Of a stretch of 64,000 bases of DNA, positions 46,320 through 57,720 are shown piece after piece. Origin of the DNA: Sternotherus odoratus (lineage: Eukaryota; Chordata; Testudines; Kinosternidae); the NCBI GenBank assembly GCA_032164245.1, contig JAVMKO010000002.1, forward strand, positions 92,331,340-92,395,339, written 5' to 3'. Under the pieces are notes generated by a model. The model made no database searches. It was not told where the DNA came from and worked only from the letters and a program-made list of their open reading frames with translations. The translations under genes were made by a program, and so were the position numbers. The stretch's first letter is position 1. Each line of letters begins with the position of its first letter.

Positions 46320-46447
46320 GGGTGACCAGATAGCAAACATGAAAAACTGGGACGGGGGGTGAGCGGGGGAGGTGGATAGGCACCTATATAAGACAAAGCC
46401 CTGAATATCAGAACTGTGCCTATAAAATCAGGACATCGGGTCACCCC
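46320..46447. mobile_element. Short TIR element 'AGGGTGACCAGA' type, second copy
   Basis: GGTGACCAGATAGCAAACAT at the left and CATCGGGTCACCCC at the right are the ends; the interior shares CACCTATATAAGACAAAGCC with the 31210 family member. Confidence 0.75.
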
Positions 46448-47297
46448 ACTCCAGGGCAGAATTCATCCACAAAGTTTTGGCTAAACTAGAGACAGCTTTT
46501 TGGAGAAATAGAAGTTTAAATATTTACCTTGAGTTCATTTTTGAGTGTTTTTTCTAATGTTGATTTGTCTCTTTATGTCTCCGAAAGAGCTTTGCTGTAA
46601 AATAAAAAAAAGTGCACTTCTCTCACGGGGCTTAATAAGCAGATGTGCCTTTGAGTGTTTTTTTAAGGGGTTGCCAGTTGGAAATACTGAGTCAATTGAA
46701 GTTATTTTCATGAGCATACAAAAGTGCAACCTGACTGTGTACTGAGCAAATATCTGTATTATATTCACACATCATCTTGATGTGTGCATTATATCCATTC
46801 ATCAGTCTGATGCACAGTTTACAACATGTGCCTGAGCTGGTGGGAACTTTGCAAAGTATGCATAACCCAGAGGCAGGTGGTAAAGGAAATGTCACACAGG
46901 TCGGAACATGTAGATCTGGCCTGGCAGGAGCAGCAGAGGGAATGCCATGTAGGGGAGAAGCCATCAGGAAGAGACAGATAGGAACATGGGAGACTTTCTG
47001 AAAAAAAGTGAGATCCATACCTGTGTGGATTGCAAGGTCTGTTAGAGTCTCTGTATAGATGAAAGGCCCAGCACAGTCCAGAGACACCATGCAAGACCTA
47101 CACGGACTACTGGCACTGAGAAATTTTTGAATATTTAAAAACCTAAGGAAATTAGCAGGCAAAAAAATGTTAACCTATAAATAAAGCTGAAAGGATTGAA
47201 CAGTTGCTTCAGCCAAAAATCTTTTCAAATAAATATAGTGGTTTTATTCAAAACCCACAAATGTTAGAAACTCCGTGAATGCAAATAAATTGATCTA

Positions 47298-47345
47298 TCT
47301 ATCTATCTATACACACACACACACACATACATACATGCATTTCCA
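47298..47345. repeat. (CTAT)n (AC)n (ATAC)n microsatellite
   Basis: Short runs of CTAT, AC and CATA units follow each other. Confidence 0.9.
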
Positions 47346-48129
47346 CACACATGGATACATCTATACATAGATTATACTTTAGTTCTAGTGAGAATGCCTG
47401 ATGATGTGGCCTAGAGGATTATTGGCATGAAGTTGAGATGGTTAGGTTACTCATGAGTGGTGAGCCCATCTCAAATGAATGCCAGCCAATAAAAACCTTC
47501 ACTCTGTTAAGTATTCTGTATATATAACAATATGTTACAGATAAACTGTTTATAGACTGTTTTAAAAATTATATTTTGGCTGTATCGCAAATCTTTTTGC
47601 TTGTAAATCCAGGATCTTCGGTACCACCTGATTCCAAGTGTGTGGGGATCAGAAGGTGAGAAAAACTAAAGCCAATGTGCTTGATCCTCAGTTGCACTAA
47701 GCTTATGCCTGGCCCAGCTGAGGAAGGATGGAACATTGGCTCGAATATATTTTCTGTTCCCCCAATCCTAGGCATGCCCAGGGACAAACCAGCCCCTACA
47801 TAGTTTAGAGCCCCATACGGTTCTTCTAAATTATGATGCTGGTGTGTTCTCATAGAGACCACTTGACTGGCTGCTGCTCTGGGCCTGCCCTGCCCTGGCT
47901 ATACTCCTTCCCCACCCTTTTCTCCCAGAGTGGGAACTGGGTGCTGTAAAGCCCGCTCTGCCAGTTCTACCCTGGTCTCCACACTAGAGGAAACCACCTC
48001 TGCTTCCTTCTTTAAGGCCACCTTGGGCGGGAATATCACAGGCAGGGAGAGGCTAAGCCTTCCCAAACTGCCCAATGTGGCTGCACCCACTATTCACCCC
48101 CAGACCTCTTCCAGCTTCCTGCTCTCCCT

Positions 48130-48345
48130 CCTGCCTGGGGCTAGGGCTGCCTGCAGCTGGGAGTCGGGATGGCCAGGGCCAGTGCTGCCTGGTGCTCCAG
48201 GGCTGGGGGCGCTGGGGTCAGGAGCCATGCTGGCTGCCGGTGCTCTGGGGCTGGGGGCACTTGGGTGGCCCGGGGCGGAGGGGAGAGTGGCCATGGTGGT
48301 GGGGGAGAGGCGGGGTCTCGGGAAGAAGGGGCAGGGCCAGTGGCT
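48130..48345. repeat. GC-rich degenerate tandem tract
   Basis: GCTCCAGGGCTGGGGGCGCT and GCTCTGGGGCTGGGGGCACT are about 63 bp apart, and the rest is G-rich. Pro/Ala-rich frames on the minus strand and Gly-rich frames on + are artefacts of base composition. Confidence 0.6.
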
Positions 48346-50439
48346 AGCCTCCCTCCAATAGGCATTTCATGCACCGCCCATGAAGGCAGCTTGAAGTCCC
48401 CATTGGGCCACTTGAGCACAAAGGACCCAGAACATTTTCCAAACATAAAAATATCACAGCTTTAAAGTCTGATCTCTCAGGCCATTCCTGGGCTAAATGC
48501 AAGTGCTAGAACCCTTTGGGAAACTGGAAATCTCTCCTGCTCAGTCCCATTTAGAGCCCTGCAAGGCTGAGATAATGGAATTTAATGCTGTGACGTTTTT
48601 ATGACTAGAAAAGCTGTTATTGGTCCAGCGACTGAATCTTGCTTGGGGGAAAAGTCGATGGGGATAGAGGGGCAAACATTTATTTGATGGGTAGATCTTT
48701 TTATAAAAAATGGTGATTGGTTGAGGATGCGGAGGGATTTGGAATATTAGGGTGGATTCCACGGAAATGGGCATGTCATAATATACATATCCCCCTAGGC
48801 AGTACATTTTTAAAGCACCTTGAGAGCCTTTGGGGGTGAACGATGTTGTATAAATACAACATATTAATGATAAGAGACACACCCTAAATATAAGGGATCC
48901 AAATAAATCCTCCTGCAACTTGGGGAATCTTGAATTGGCTCCACTTCTCATAGATCTGAACAGAGAGAAGTGGAAACAATCACAAAGAAATTCCAGATCA
49001 AATAGAAAATAAACATTAAATATTGGCAAATTTGCAAAGCCCCTCAGTGGCTTAGGAAACTTCCACAATGTAGTACCTTTCCATATCACTGTCTGTGCCA
49101 AATTTACCCCAAGTGAGGATGCCTCACATCCCAAGTGTGATACACACACAGGGAGGATAATACCGCTTCCACCACTGTTTCATCGATAGGCCTGCCTTGT
49201 TGTTCATTCATACACACCCACATGAGCTCTAAGCAGGGAGTCAGCTCTATAACCTTTCACGTGTGGGTGTCTAAATGGGACACTTAAATCCTGCATTAAA
49301 TACCCATTGGTAGACAAGAGAAATAACTAAACTATACACACATCTCTAGCTCAGAAGATGTAATTGCCCACAAAAGGAGTGGGTGTATTTTTAACCAACT
49401 AGCCTAGGCAGAATAGGATTTTTTTGGTTAGTGTCCATTTTATACATATATTAAGCTTTTAAAGAGAATTCAGCTTATTCCATATCATCTGAGATTCTTG
49501 ATTCCCCCTCCCCCCCGCACTCCGTCTCTCTTTTCTCTAGGTGTTTTCATTTCTTCTCCTCCTCAAGCATTATTCAGTTTGACTGCTGAGTTCAAATCTG
49601 CAATGTACTAGCCTAGCTGAAAAGAACCTGAGAAAATGAGCGGAGACAGCCACACAAAGGGAGGGGGGGAAAACCAAGATGAGAAGAAAAAAGAAAGGTA
49701 AGATAATTCAGTGACAACATGGTCTTTTGGATCTAATGCTGTTGTGGTTTGCATTGTGTTCACATATTTTTTTAACCTCTTGACAACGTGTCTTGGTCAG
49801 TATCTCTGTTCCTTTCTCTCTAGACTAGTGGCTGTCACATCCTGCAGTGCATTGTCAATATAAATGTGGAAGGCATGTCAGGACACAGGGATTCCCTCTC
49901 ATGGAAACAAATCGGAGATTGTCACATTCTGTAGCAAGCACACGGACAGGAGAAACGCTGCAGGTTACCCTGCTAATTCTCCTTTACACAGTTAATTCTC
50001 TCAAATGTAGCAGTGCCATTTTTCTTCTTTTGTATCTCATGCTCAAGTATCCAGGAGTGTCCACGAGTTATTTGATTTATTGATTTGATTAATTTAGACT
50101 ATGCACTCTGTAGAATCTCTGATTGTACTAACTACAGTATTAAAGACCCATATTGGCCGTCAAATTACATTGCCACACAAGGTCAACAAAACTAAAAAAG
50201 TCCCCCTCAAAAGATCCCCACTTAGACTATCATAGTATTATACACTAACATTGGATGCAAGAGACAAGCTTTGAAATGTTCTGGAGGTTGACTAGAGTAG
50301 AAATATTATAAGAGCTGAGGACCTTCCACTGTGAAAAAGCGGTTCCACATTCCTAGATATACGACTTAAGGGACTGTCAACTCAAATGCCTTAGCTCATA
50401 TTAACTGTTGACCTGTGGTGTAATGATCCATCAGAGTGG
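48346..50439. other. Intergenic stretch, no gene accepted
   Basis: A 202-codon minus-strand frame (48541-49149) is the longest single open frame outside the GC-rich minisatellite tracts, but it has no recognisable domain or codon regularity. The palindrome ATGTTGTAT-AA-ATACAACAT lies near 48843-48862 inside what looks like a MIR tail. The part 49600-49700 is purine-rich. Confidence 0.4.
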
Positions 50440-50930
50440 ATCTAGAATCCAGGGCTACCGGAGCCCCGGGTTTCTGACCCTCCTTCTGACCAAGGGAGAA
50501 AGATGACAGAGCATCTCACTAATCCTGGAAGGTCAGGCCCCACAAGAAGTCCTGTCAGCTTGGGGTCACTGATTGGCTTGCACCCATTATGTAAGCGAAG
50601 AAGTGAGCCGGGTGGGCTGTTTGAGCAACTATGCAGACTCCCTGTTGCTGCTTGGTAGACCCAGCTCTTTGCCTGGCTCCTGTGATCGCATCCAGTCCTG
50701 GTTTCCCGCCTCACACCTGCCCTCATTCCCAATTCCCTCACCTAATCCCACTCCATGTTTAATCCTTGCCTCAGCTCTGGTTCCTGCCCTATGCCTCACT
50801 CCTGACCCTTTGTTTGACTCCTGACTTCAACTCCAATACTGAACTTTGGTTCAGCTCCTGACTGGGACTTTCAGTGCTGTTCCTGGTATCAGACCATAAG
50901 GACAGACCATCTACACCCCAGCTTCTAACA
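50440..50930 (+). repeat. 5' LTR of Ty3/gypsy element
   Basis: This is about 490 bp, aligned by eye with 53010-53590 through GGAGCCCCGGGTTTCTGAC / GAGGGCCCTGGGGGTCTGAC, CTCACTAATCCTGGAAGG / CTCTAATCCTGGAAGG, GTGAGCCGGGTGGGCTGT / GTGACCTGGTTGGGCTGT, AACTATGCAGACTCCCTGTT / AACTGTGCAGACTTCCTGTT and GCTCTTTGCCTG. It ends TTCTAACA at 50930, matching TCCTAACA at 53590. The left edge is approximate. Confidence 0.75.
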
Positions 50931-50931
50931 G

Positions 50932-51396
50932 TTGCTGGGATCCACTTACGACCTCCTCCTGGCAGGGCTGGAATGGAGGAGGTGGGCTTGCTGGTACCTA
51001 GCAGTCCCCCCTTCCTTGACGCTAGATCTGCAGGATGCAGGAACAAGTGAACACACACCAAACCAAGTGCTGTGGATCCAGGTGGCTCAGCTTGCAGCTG
51101 AGGTGTGGTCCCTTTGCAACCATCTTGCTCACTCACAGGGAGAAGTGGCTGCACTCCAGGCTCAGAGAGGACCTCTCTCTTCTGAGCAGGGTCCTGCAGT
51201 CCCCCTACCTGTATGCTTTGATGGTGATTGCCAGCAGTTTAGGGGATTTCTGAATTGGTGCCCTTTGTCTTTCTTATGCCATCCTCACATGTACTCCGGT
51301 GATGGTGAAGGTAATGAGCCTACTTGTAGAGGAAGTGTTGGACTGGATTTTGCCCCTGTTGAAGCAGGACAGTCTAGTTTTGATCAACTGGGATGA
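50932..51396 (+). pseudogene. gag remnant of Ty3/gypsy element
   Basis: An open segment of about 154 codons after the 5' LTR. The middle is Gln/Ala/Glu-rich with coiled-coil-like character (IQVAQLAAEVWSLCNHLAHS), followed by the capsid-like block LPVCFDGDCQQFRGFL. This block is typical of Sushi/Mart-type gags, the family from which mammalian RTL/PEG10 genes come. The frame shifts near 51390 and the zinc knuckle follows in another frame, so it is not a domesticated gag gene. Confidence 0.7.
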
Positions 51397-51503
51397 CTTT
51401 TCGCGGGCATACTCTTCTATATTTGATGACCGTGTTGAGAGCCCCTCCTCATTGCTGCCTGATTATGAGAGAGAAAGGACACGAACAGTGCAGGTCCACA
51501 TGA

Positions 51504-51695
51504 TTGTATATTAAACCAAAGCCCTGCATACCTTTCCCTGAGCTAATGCAGATTGACCTCACCCATCACCTGATTCCGGAAGAAAGAGAGAGACGATGTT
51601 GCGAGAATTTGTGTTTCTGTTGTTGGGCACCCGGACACACCCTTACCCCCTGTTTGATCAGAAAGCCACGAGGAAACAAACGGGCCCAGACATAG
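51504..51695 (+). pseudogene. gag C-terminus, CCHC zinc-knuckle remnant
   Basis: The segment encodes CFCCWAPGHTLTPC, a C-x2-C-x4-H-x4-C nucleocapsid knuckle, followed by a basic tail (RKPRGNKRAQT). The frame differs from the segment at 50932-51396. The block 51467-51516, which overlaps its start, is repeated exactly at 52451-52500. Confidence 0.65.
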
Positions 51696-51804
51696 TAAGA
51701 GGAGCCAGCATGAGTACTGCTAACTCTCTGCACCCTGATGCTGCCTTCTGACCAGCCACCCAGATGGGACATGAGACCCAAGTTGTTCCCTGAATCTTCA
51801 GGTT

Positions 51805-52020
51805 TTGATACAGAGGCATATCCTAGATCTGGCGATGCCCATTCCCCTCCAGTGGGCGCTGATTGATTCTGGGGCTGCAGACAATTTAATCAATGCCAAG
51901 GTAGTTCACGCCTCACCCATCCTCTCCAACCCAAGAGCACACCAGATCTTGTCAAAACTGTCAACACATATATGTCCTGTCAGGGTGTGCCCCACTAGAG
52001 ATGCTATGTTTATGCCATGA
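51805..52020 (+). pseudogene. Aspartic protease remnant
   Basis: The segment ALIDSGAADNLINAKV has the D-S-G active-site motif of retroelement proteases in the usual context (hydrophobic-hydrophobic-DSGA-xx-N-hydrophobic-I). It ends at a stop near 52020 and reverse transcriptase, which should follow, is absent. Confidence 0.65.
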
Positions 52021-52099
52021 TGCCCCTCTTGTGGGCCCTTTGGTGTCCTCAAGACTTTTTGCACCATTGCTCTCTTTTTTTGGTGGCCCCCATATGCTT

Positions 52100-52975
52100 G
52101 CTGAAGTCTGGGCCTATGTAGATTCCTCTACCACTTGTGCCCTTACTAAGACACCTCATATAAAACCCCTTGAAACCCTAAAAATCTGGGAGATTCCATC
52201 CTTACCCTGGATTTCATTCACTCTGGACTTCATTGTGGGGCTCCCAAGCTCTGAGGGTCACATCATAGTCCTAACAGTCAAAGACCCACTTCACCCACCC
52301 ACTTAAGATGGTCCACTTCATTCCCTGAAACCATCTGCCTTTGGCCAAAGTGATGCCCCAGCTACTGGTGATGCACATTGTCCATCTCCAGAGGCTTCCA
52401 GATCAAATCATCTGTGACCCACAATTTGTGTCTTACTTCTGCCTCATTACGAGAGAGAAAGGACACGAACAGTGCAGGTCCACATGATTGTATATTAAAC
52501 TTCTCTAGAGGGGAGATACTCTATCTACTGAATGTTCATGAGTCCATCTCTACCACATATCTCCCCCAGACTGACACTGACTGATACTGAGAAAGTTCAG
52601 TGTTTGCTGTGGGCCTGGTATGGTTCACTGCAAAAACGCCTCAGGATGAGCAGGCTTCTCAGAAGTTGGACCCTCAGTATCTCAGTCCTTTCCAAATCTA
52701 CAAACAGGTCAGCTTAGTTGTATTTAAGTTGCAATGTCCACAGTTCTTCCACATCCACCTATTATTCCATGCACCGCTCTTCAAGCCTTACATAGAGAAT
52801 TCCTTTCCATCTCAGTCTCAACAACCCACTCTACCAGCTGAGCTTTAGGAGCATGAAGAATATGTGGGGCACAAAATCCTTGACTTCTGCCTACAGTGAG
52901 GTTGCCTGTAGTACGCCATAGATTGGGAAGGTTACAGTCCCAAGGAACCTTTTCAAGAAACAGGGCCTGGTCCAC
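52100..52975 (+). pseudogene. Integrase and chromodomain remnant
   Basis: Pieces in order are WISFTLDFIVGLPSSEGHII (integrase core around the first Asp), a region with CDPQFVSYF-like wording, TYLPQTDTD (in place of the usual YHPQTDGQTE), a GPY/F-like module in the frame at 52600-52848, and a chromodomain scrap reading YVGHKILDF and AIDWEGYSPKE. The Asp-Asp-Glu catalytic set cannot be completed. A 50-bp block from gag interrupts it at 52451-52500. Confidence 0.7.
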
Positions 52976-53009
52976 CACTATATGGCTCCGGTATTATGTA
53001 TTACTTCAG

Positions 53010-53590
53010 TGTGACTCTATGAGGGCCCTGGGGGTCTGACACTCCCAGGGAGACAAATGAACCAGCACCTCTCTAATCCTGGAAGGCAGGCCTTACAGGA
53101 ATTCCTATTGGCTTGGCGGAATGTGTGTGACCTGATTGCTTCTTCTCTACTTTTTAAGACAGGAAGTGACCTGGTTGGGCTGTCCAAGCAACTGTGCAGA
53201 CTTCCTGTTGCGGCTGCATCAGACCCTGCTCTTTGCCTGTCTCCTCGGATCACATCCAACCCTGATCCTGGTTTCTGTTCTGAGTCTGAGCTGTTCCTGG
53301 TTCCTGTTTTGCTCCTGCCTTCATTCAGTGTTCCTGCCCTGCCCCGTGCCTGATTCTTGCCTCATCTCTGGTTCCTGCCCTATGCCGAACTCCTGACATC
53401 TGACTCTAACCCTTGGCTTGATTCCTGACTCTGGCTCTGACTCTAAGCTCTACTCCTGACTCTGGCTTGGATGCCTGGTTCCAGGCTCTTTGCTTCAGTG
53501 CTGTTCCTGGTCTCTGACTGCCATTGCCCTGGTCACTAGGCCTGACCGTTACTGCTCCGACCATTAGGCCATATTACCTAATTCCTAACA
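53010..53590 (+). repeat. 3' LTR of Ty3/gypsy element
   Basis: It begins TGTGACTCTATGAGG and ends CCTAATTCCTAACA. Compared with the 5' LTR it has extra repeated words (TCCTGACTCTGGCT, TCTGACTCTAAGC) between about 53395 and 53500, and many base differences, so the insertion is old. Confidence 0.75.
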
Positions 53591-53639
53591 AAAAGTATTC
53601 AGAGAGAGGCAATCTCTATGGTACAGAGGACTCACATAA

Positions 53640-53920
53640 TAAGGAGGGTTAGAAATCCAACCCAAGACTGAAACTGCACCTGGAAGTCGATGGCAAACTG
53701 GTGCAGTCTAGGGGCCATCTGTGTACTATATGATCTTTGCATGAAACACTACCAAGAAAGCAGACAGCTGCATTCTGCAATTAGCTGAAGTTTCAGAGTG
53801 GTCCTCAGATACAGTGCTAAGCAGACCATATGACAATATTCAATCTGGAGCTGATAAAAGCATAGACATTGTTGATATAGTCCAAGAAGACAGGCTGTGA
53901 TAGTTCTCACCAAGGACGGA
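53640..53920. mobile_element. Ancient LINE-derived fragment (tentative)
   Basis: GACAGCTGCATTCTGCAATT, AGCTGAAGTTTCAGAGTGGT and AGCATAGACATTGTTGATAT follow an old L2/L3-like tail layout, as at 39640-40085. Confidence 0.35.
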
Positions 53921-54729
53921 TGAGATGAAAAAAGTGCCCTTAGCCATTTTTGCTACCCGGACACCAAAAGCAGCTGGAAATCCAACGGGACCTTAGGACT
54001 GTGTATCTTGGCAACAAAGGGCAGGGATATATCTTCAACTATAGGGGTGTCAACATCACATTTGCCCTCTCGGCGGCTAGTTTTTCCTCTCCTACCATCA
54101 TCAAATATGTAACCTGGGTTGCCTCCATCAGCTACTTGTGTTCCAAGCCTTGACTTCAGATAGCTACTGGGAAAGCCAAATAACTATAAAGTTTGGGTCC
54201 AGTGAAACAGCAGCTGTAGAGTTGAGTATTTCAGCATTTTGATGGCAGTGTACCACAAACAGTCATACTGTCTCTCTCATTAGTATCATGTGCACTCCAG
54301 ATAGAAAGAGGGATGAAATAGCTCTTTGTAGTCTGTGTGTGTGTGTGCCAATTTGCATGTGTACCCTGGATTTTTCCACGCATAAACTGTGTGCAGTTTT
54401 ATACTCTCAAGTGCATATGTTTAGCTTTAAAAATCTGTTCCTGGTCTTTTGCAACAAGGAGATTGTCAACCAGCACTTTTGAAGCCTGTTATGGTAATTG
54501 CAACCAGATATAGGAATGGTATGAACTGACCCAAGACATAGTTTCAGAAGCCAGGAGTGAAATGGGTAGGGGGATTTGGGTGAGACCAAGGCATTTCTGG
54601 ATCTGAGAGGAAAGCTGTACCTTGGGTATTGGAAGTCCAGGACTGGAGTTCTGAGAAGGGAAAGAGTTGAAGAGGTAGGAGACCCAATATATATGAGGTG
54701 AGTGAAATCAAAGAATAATGCAAAGAAGA

Positions 54730-56540
54730 GAAGTCATACAGATTGGTTCAATCAGAAATTTATTAACACTTTATAAATACATAACAGACATTTAAGAAAC
54801 ATTACAGCAGCAAATTAGCTATCACAAAGGTCTGTGGTGTAACTACACGGAAAACACTGGTTTCAGCAGTGTCACACTAATGTAACGCATAATATTAGAG
54901 TCATGTAAAGACGAATAAGGCCATGTTTCTTGAAGAAATAGGAGGCATCAACACTGGTGGGGATGTGGCTGTGATGTCACGAAACGTGACCATGTAAACC
55001 GGAATGTAAACAAATGCCAACCATGTTCTGAGCCAAAGCTTTCTTCAGCAACAAAATAATAGGCTACAGAAATGGAGAGGCAAATTCAATTTGATTTCAG
55101 TATTCAAGGAGGATTGTATGTGAAAAAGCCATAATGTAAAAAGTAGTACCTTCTTACACTTACCCAGCTGCTCTGCTCCCTGGTGAGTATTCACAGTCAT
55201 ATTGGTTTACTTTGCTGACTAAAATTTAATGTCTATTCCTCTTACTCCTATGAACACCTAAAGCCAACACAGCCCTGTGTTGGAATTAGTAATAATTTGG
55301 AATTATTATTAATAATAATACAAAGTTATTACAATAGTGATTTAACCATACATTCCTTTATTAAGTCCAAAATCCAAATGGTATTTTATACAGTTGCTCT
55401 AAACTTGCGTAACAGCCTAAAGAATAAGCAGTCACTACCCCCAATACAGTTTCAAAGTATTCATAAACACATGATTAGTATTCTTACAAATAGGCCAAAC
55501 CTAGGGGAAACTGTCTCATCCTGGCAGTCTCCAGCATGATCAGGTAGGGTCTGACAAAGACCTCTCAAGTCTTTTAATACGCTTCAACAAATAAATGGCA
55601 TCATAGCCAATTTCTACTGATTCCAACAACCGATTTGAGATCGTTCACCCTTATGTCCAGTCTTAATTCAGATATGGTTTACAACCACCTTTATCCCCAA
55701 GTTGTCTTCTTCTTGCTGACCAATAGCTTTTTCATTGGACCTAGGCCTCACTTTTAAAAATAATACTAGGATGTGGGGTAGGAAGGACCACATTGACTCC
55801 TTCTATGATAGATTCTCTTCCTTTTATTTCAAACCATCTGCAGTCACCCCAGTCAGTCAGAGGCCTTTGTTTTAGAAACTTCCCCTTATCTCATTGGTTA
55901 TTCTTTGAACCAAACATCTTTCCCACTTCATTCCTTTTGGCCTTATAACTTATTACTTTCAAGGCCTTTCTCTGACTTGCTAGTCTGCACAGTGCCTCTA
56001 TTTCCTTAACCAACTTTCAGATAATTCTAATTCTTTAATTTCATATTTGTTCTACAGCCTGGGAGACTGATTCTTTCTGGCGGTGGCACAATCCCCAGGA
56101 TTGTCAATTGATTTCAAATGACAGAACTTTAATTGTTGATGATGCAGGAACCAGAAAGAACTCAGTATGACTTTCTGATCCCAGGCCAAGTTTGCAGGAC
56201 TGGCAGTTAGAAGAATTATCGTTTGGTAAACGAGGCACATTCTCTCTGGAGTTAATGAGAAAAAGTGACCTGGAGAGAACTCCAAAAGGCCATGCTTACA
56301 GTCACTTTTTTACAGTAGAATCACACTTGAAGCATCTCTTCATTTTAATTTAGGGCCCTTGACACACATCTCACATAGCGTTGTACTTTGGTAGGTCAAA
56401 TGTGTTTCCGGTGTAACGGCACTGAAATAATTTCAGTGGTGTTACTCCCAAGATAAACTTGGCGCTCTTTGTCCCAGAATTCTGATAACTTGGGGACTCT
56501 GCAGCCTCATGGAATTTCAGAGAGGGACCCTCCATCACCC
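54730..56540. other. Intergenic stretch, no gene; possible minus-strand poly-A end
   Basis: TTTATTAACACTTTATAAAT near 54760 would be a poly-A signal (AATAAA) read on the minus strand, as in an old retroelement or processed transcript. No coding match extends to the right of it. The rest is AT-rich. Confidence 0.3.
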
Positions 56541-56549
56541 GTCAGTTCA

Positions 56550-57175
56550 TCAGCATGGATCCCCCAGAACTGAAAATAATGGGAATTTCAGTTTTTCATT
56601 GCTTTGACCATGTCAGCCCTCTCCTCCCGTCTCGCCAATGGCTTCTCTTTTTTCCATTGCCTCAAACATATACTATTTATCTTCACTTTCAAAGCCTTCC
56701 CGGCTTATTGCCAGCCTACTTATTATCGTTTGTATGCTCTCAAAATGTCAGCTCCGATTGGCCGGTGATACCAGACTCCATTGCCCACTCATTAAATCTT
56801 CAAATAAGTGCCTGGTGCTTTCTCTTATATTTCTCAGGCTTGCGAGGAGCTCCCCATAAACAGCTGCAAAACTGCCTTATCCTCCTTTAAATCCCTCATT
56901 AAAACTCTCTTTTGCTGGGATGTCTATAAAAATGTGGCATTGTCTGGCAGCTGGTGTGCTAAGAGCATTGCCTATCATGCTGACCGATATTTTCTGATGA
57001 TGTTCTTGTGCTCCCCCATCTGCGTGAATCCACTTGCTCTGTCTTGTCTTATACTTAAATGGTAAGTAATGTGAGGCAGGGACTGTCTTTTTATTCTGTG
57101 TTTGTACAGCACGTAGCACAATGGAGTTCTGGTCCGTTCTAGTCACCACAGCATAATAAATAATAACAATAATAA
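56550..57175 (+). mobile_element. L3/CR1-clade LINE 3' end
   Basis: The + strand follows the 3' part of an L3-type LINE: ATCTTCACTTTCAAAGCCTT, GGAGCTCCCCATAAACAGCT, AAATCCCTCATTAAAACTCT, TTGCCTATCATGCTGACCGA and TGTGTTTGTACAGCACGTAG, with a final AATAATAACAATAATAAT. The frames at 56555-57065 are C-terminal LINE ORF remnants with frame breaks. Confidence 0.75.
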
Positions 57176-57479
57176 TTAGAGAGAGAATTGTAAATTTGAA
57201 GGGGTACCCTGGAAACTGAATGCTGCCCTTGGGCTTGAAAAGACTAAGGGCCAAATCCTCTGCTGGTGTAAATAGACAAAACACCATTAAAATACTGGAA
57301 ACACAGGAAATTTGACCCCTAACTCGTGACAGGAATGCCCTGTAGCTAATGCTAACTACCATAAGATGGCCCTGCTTGGGATCTAGTATTCACATGTGAT
57401 AGAGCATTTGAGCTAGATCATCTCTATCAACTGCTAACAAAAAATAACAGAAAACACGTTGGTCAGCACTATGAAACAA

Positions 57480-57720
57480 ATGTGTGTTTTAAAATACAGC
57501 CACACTTCCTTTTGCGTCAGCAGAATATGGAAATTCTGTAGAAGTGTTCTAAAGATAAGTGCTAGTGAAGTAGCCCCCGAACAATCATATTTCTCTTTTT
57601 ATTTCGCTTAAATTAAATCCATTAGTAGATTAGGTTTTGCCAGCTCTGTTCCTGGATATTGGATCCTTTCAAGAAAATCAATGGGTGGCTTTTCAGTTAA
57701 TTAGCATAATGGTAATAAAA
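57480..57720. other. Candidate conserved non-coding element
   Basis: Repeat-free, with GCGTCAGCAGAATATGGAAA, TCGCTTAAATTAAATCCATT, CTTTTCAGTTAATTAGCATA and ATGGTAATAAAATGTGTAAT. Dense TAAT-core words suggest homeodomain binding. Confidence 0.3.

Larger units (their letters stand above)
50440..53590 (+). mobile_element. Ty3/gypsy chromovirus-type retrotransposon, internally deleted
   Basis: Two LTRs enclose about 2.1 kb with pieces of gag and pol in the correct order. These are capsid-like sequence (LPVCFDGDCQQFRGFLNWC, about 51205-51265), a CCHC knuckle (C-x2-C-x4-H-x4-C, about 51610-51650), a protease active-site block (LIDSGAADNLI, about 51858-51890), integrase core scraps (SFTLDFIVGLPSSEGH, about 52205-52260; TYLPQTDTD near 52550), the GPY/F-like module (LDPQYLSPFQIYK to HAPLFKPYIE, about 52658-52795) and a chromodomain remnant (AIDWEGYSPKE, about 52915-52945). 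Reverse transcriptase and RNase H are missing between protease and integrase. Many frame breaks and stops show a dead copy. Confidence 0.85.

Noticed and set aside
46692..47162. 156-codon minus-strand frame with Cys-rich composition
   Set aside because: Cysteine spacing fits no known finger or knot; no splice signals or conservation evidence.
48541..49149. 202-codon minus-strand frame
   Set aside because: No recognisable domain; Ser/Phe/Leu composition as expected from AT-rich non-coding DNA, and it overlaps an apparent old repeat tail.
53940..54160. 67-codon frame as a possible exon
   Set aside because: No splice sites at the edges and no domain; adjoins old LINE-like sequence.
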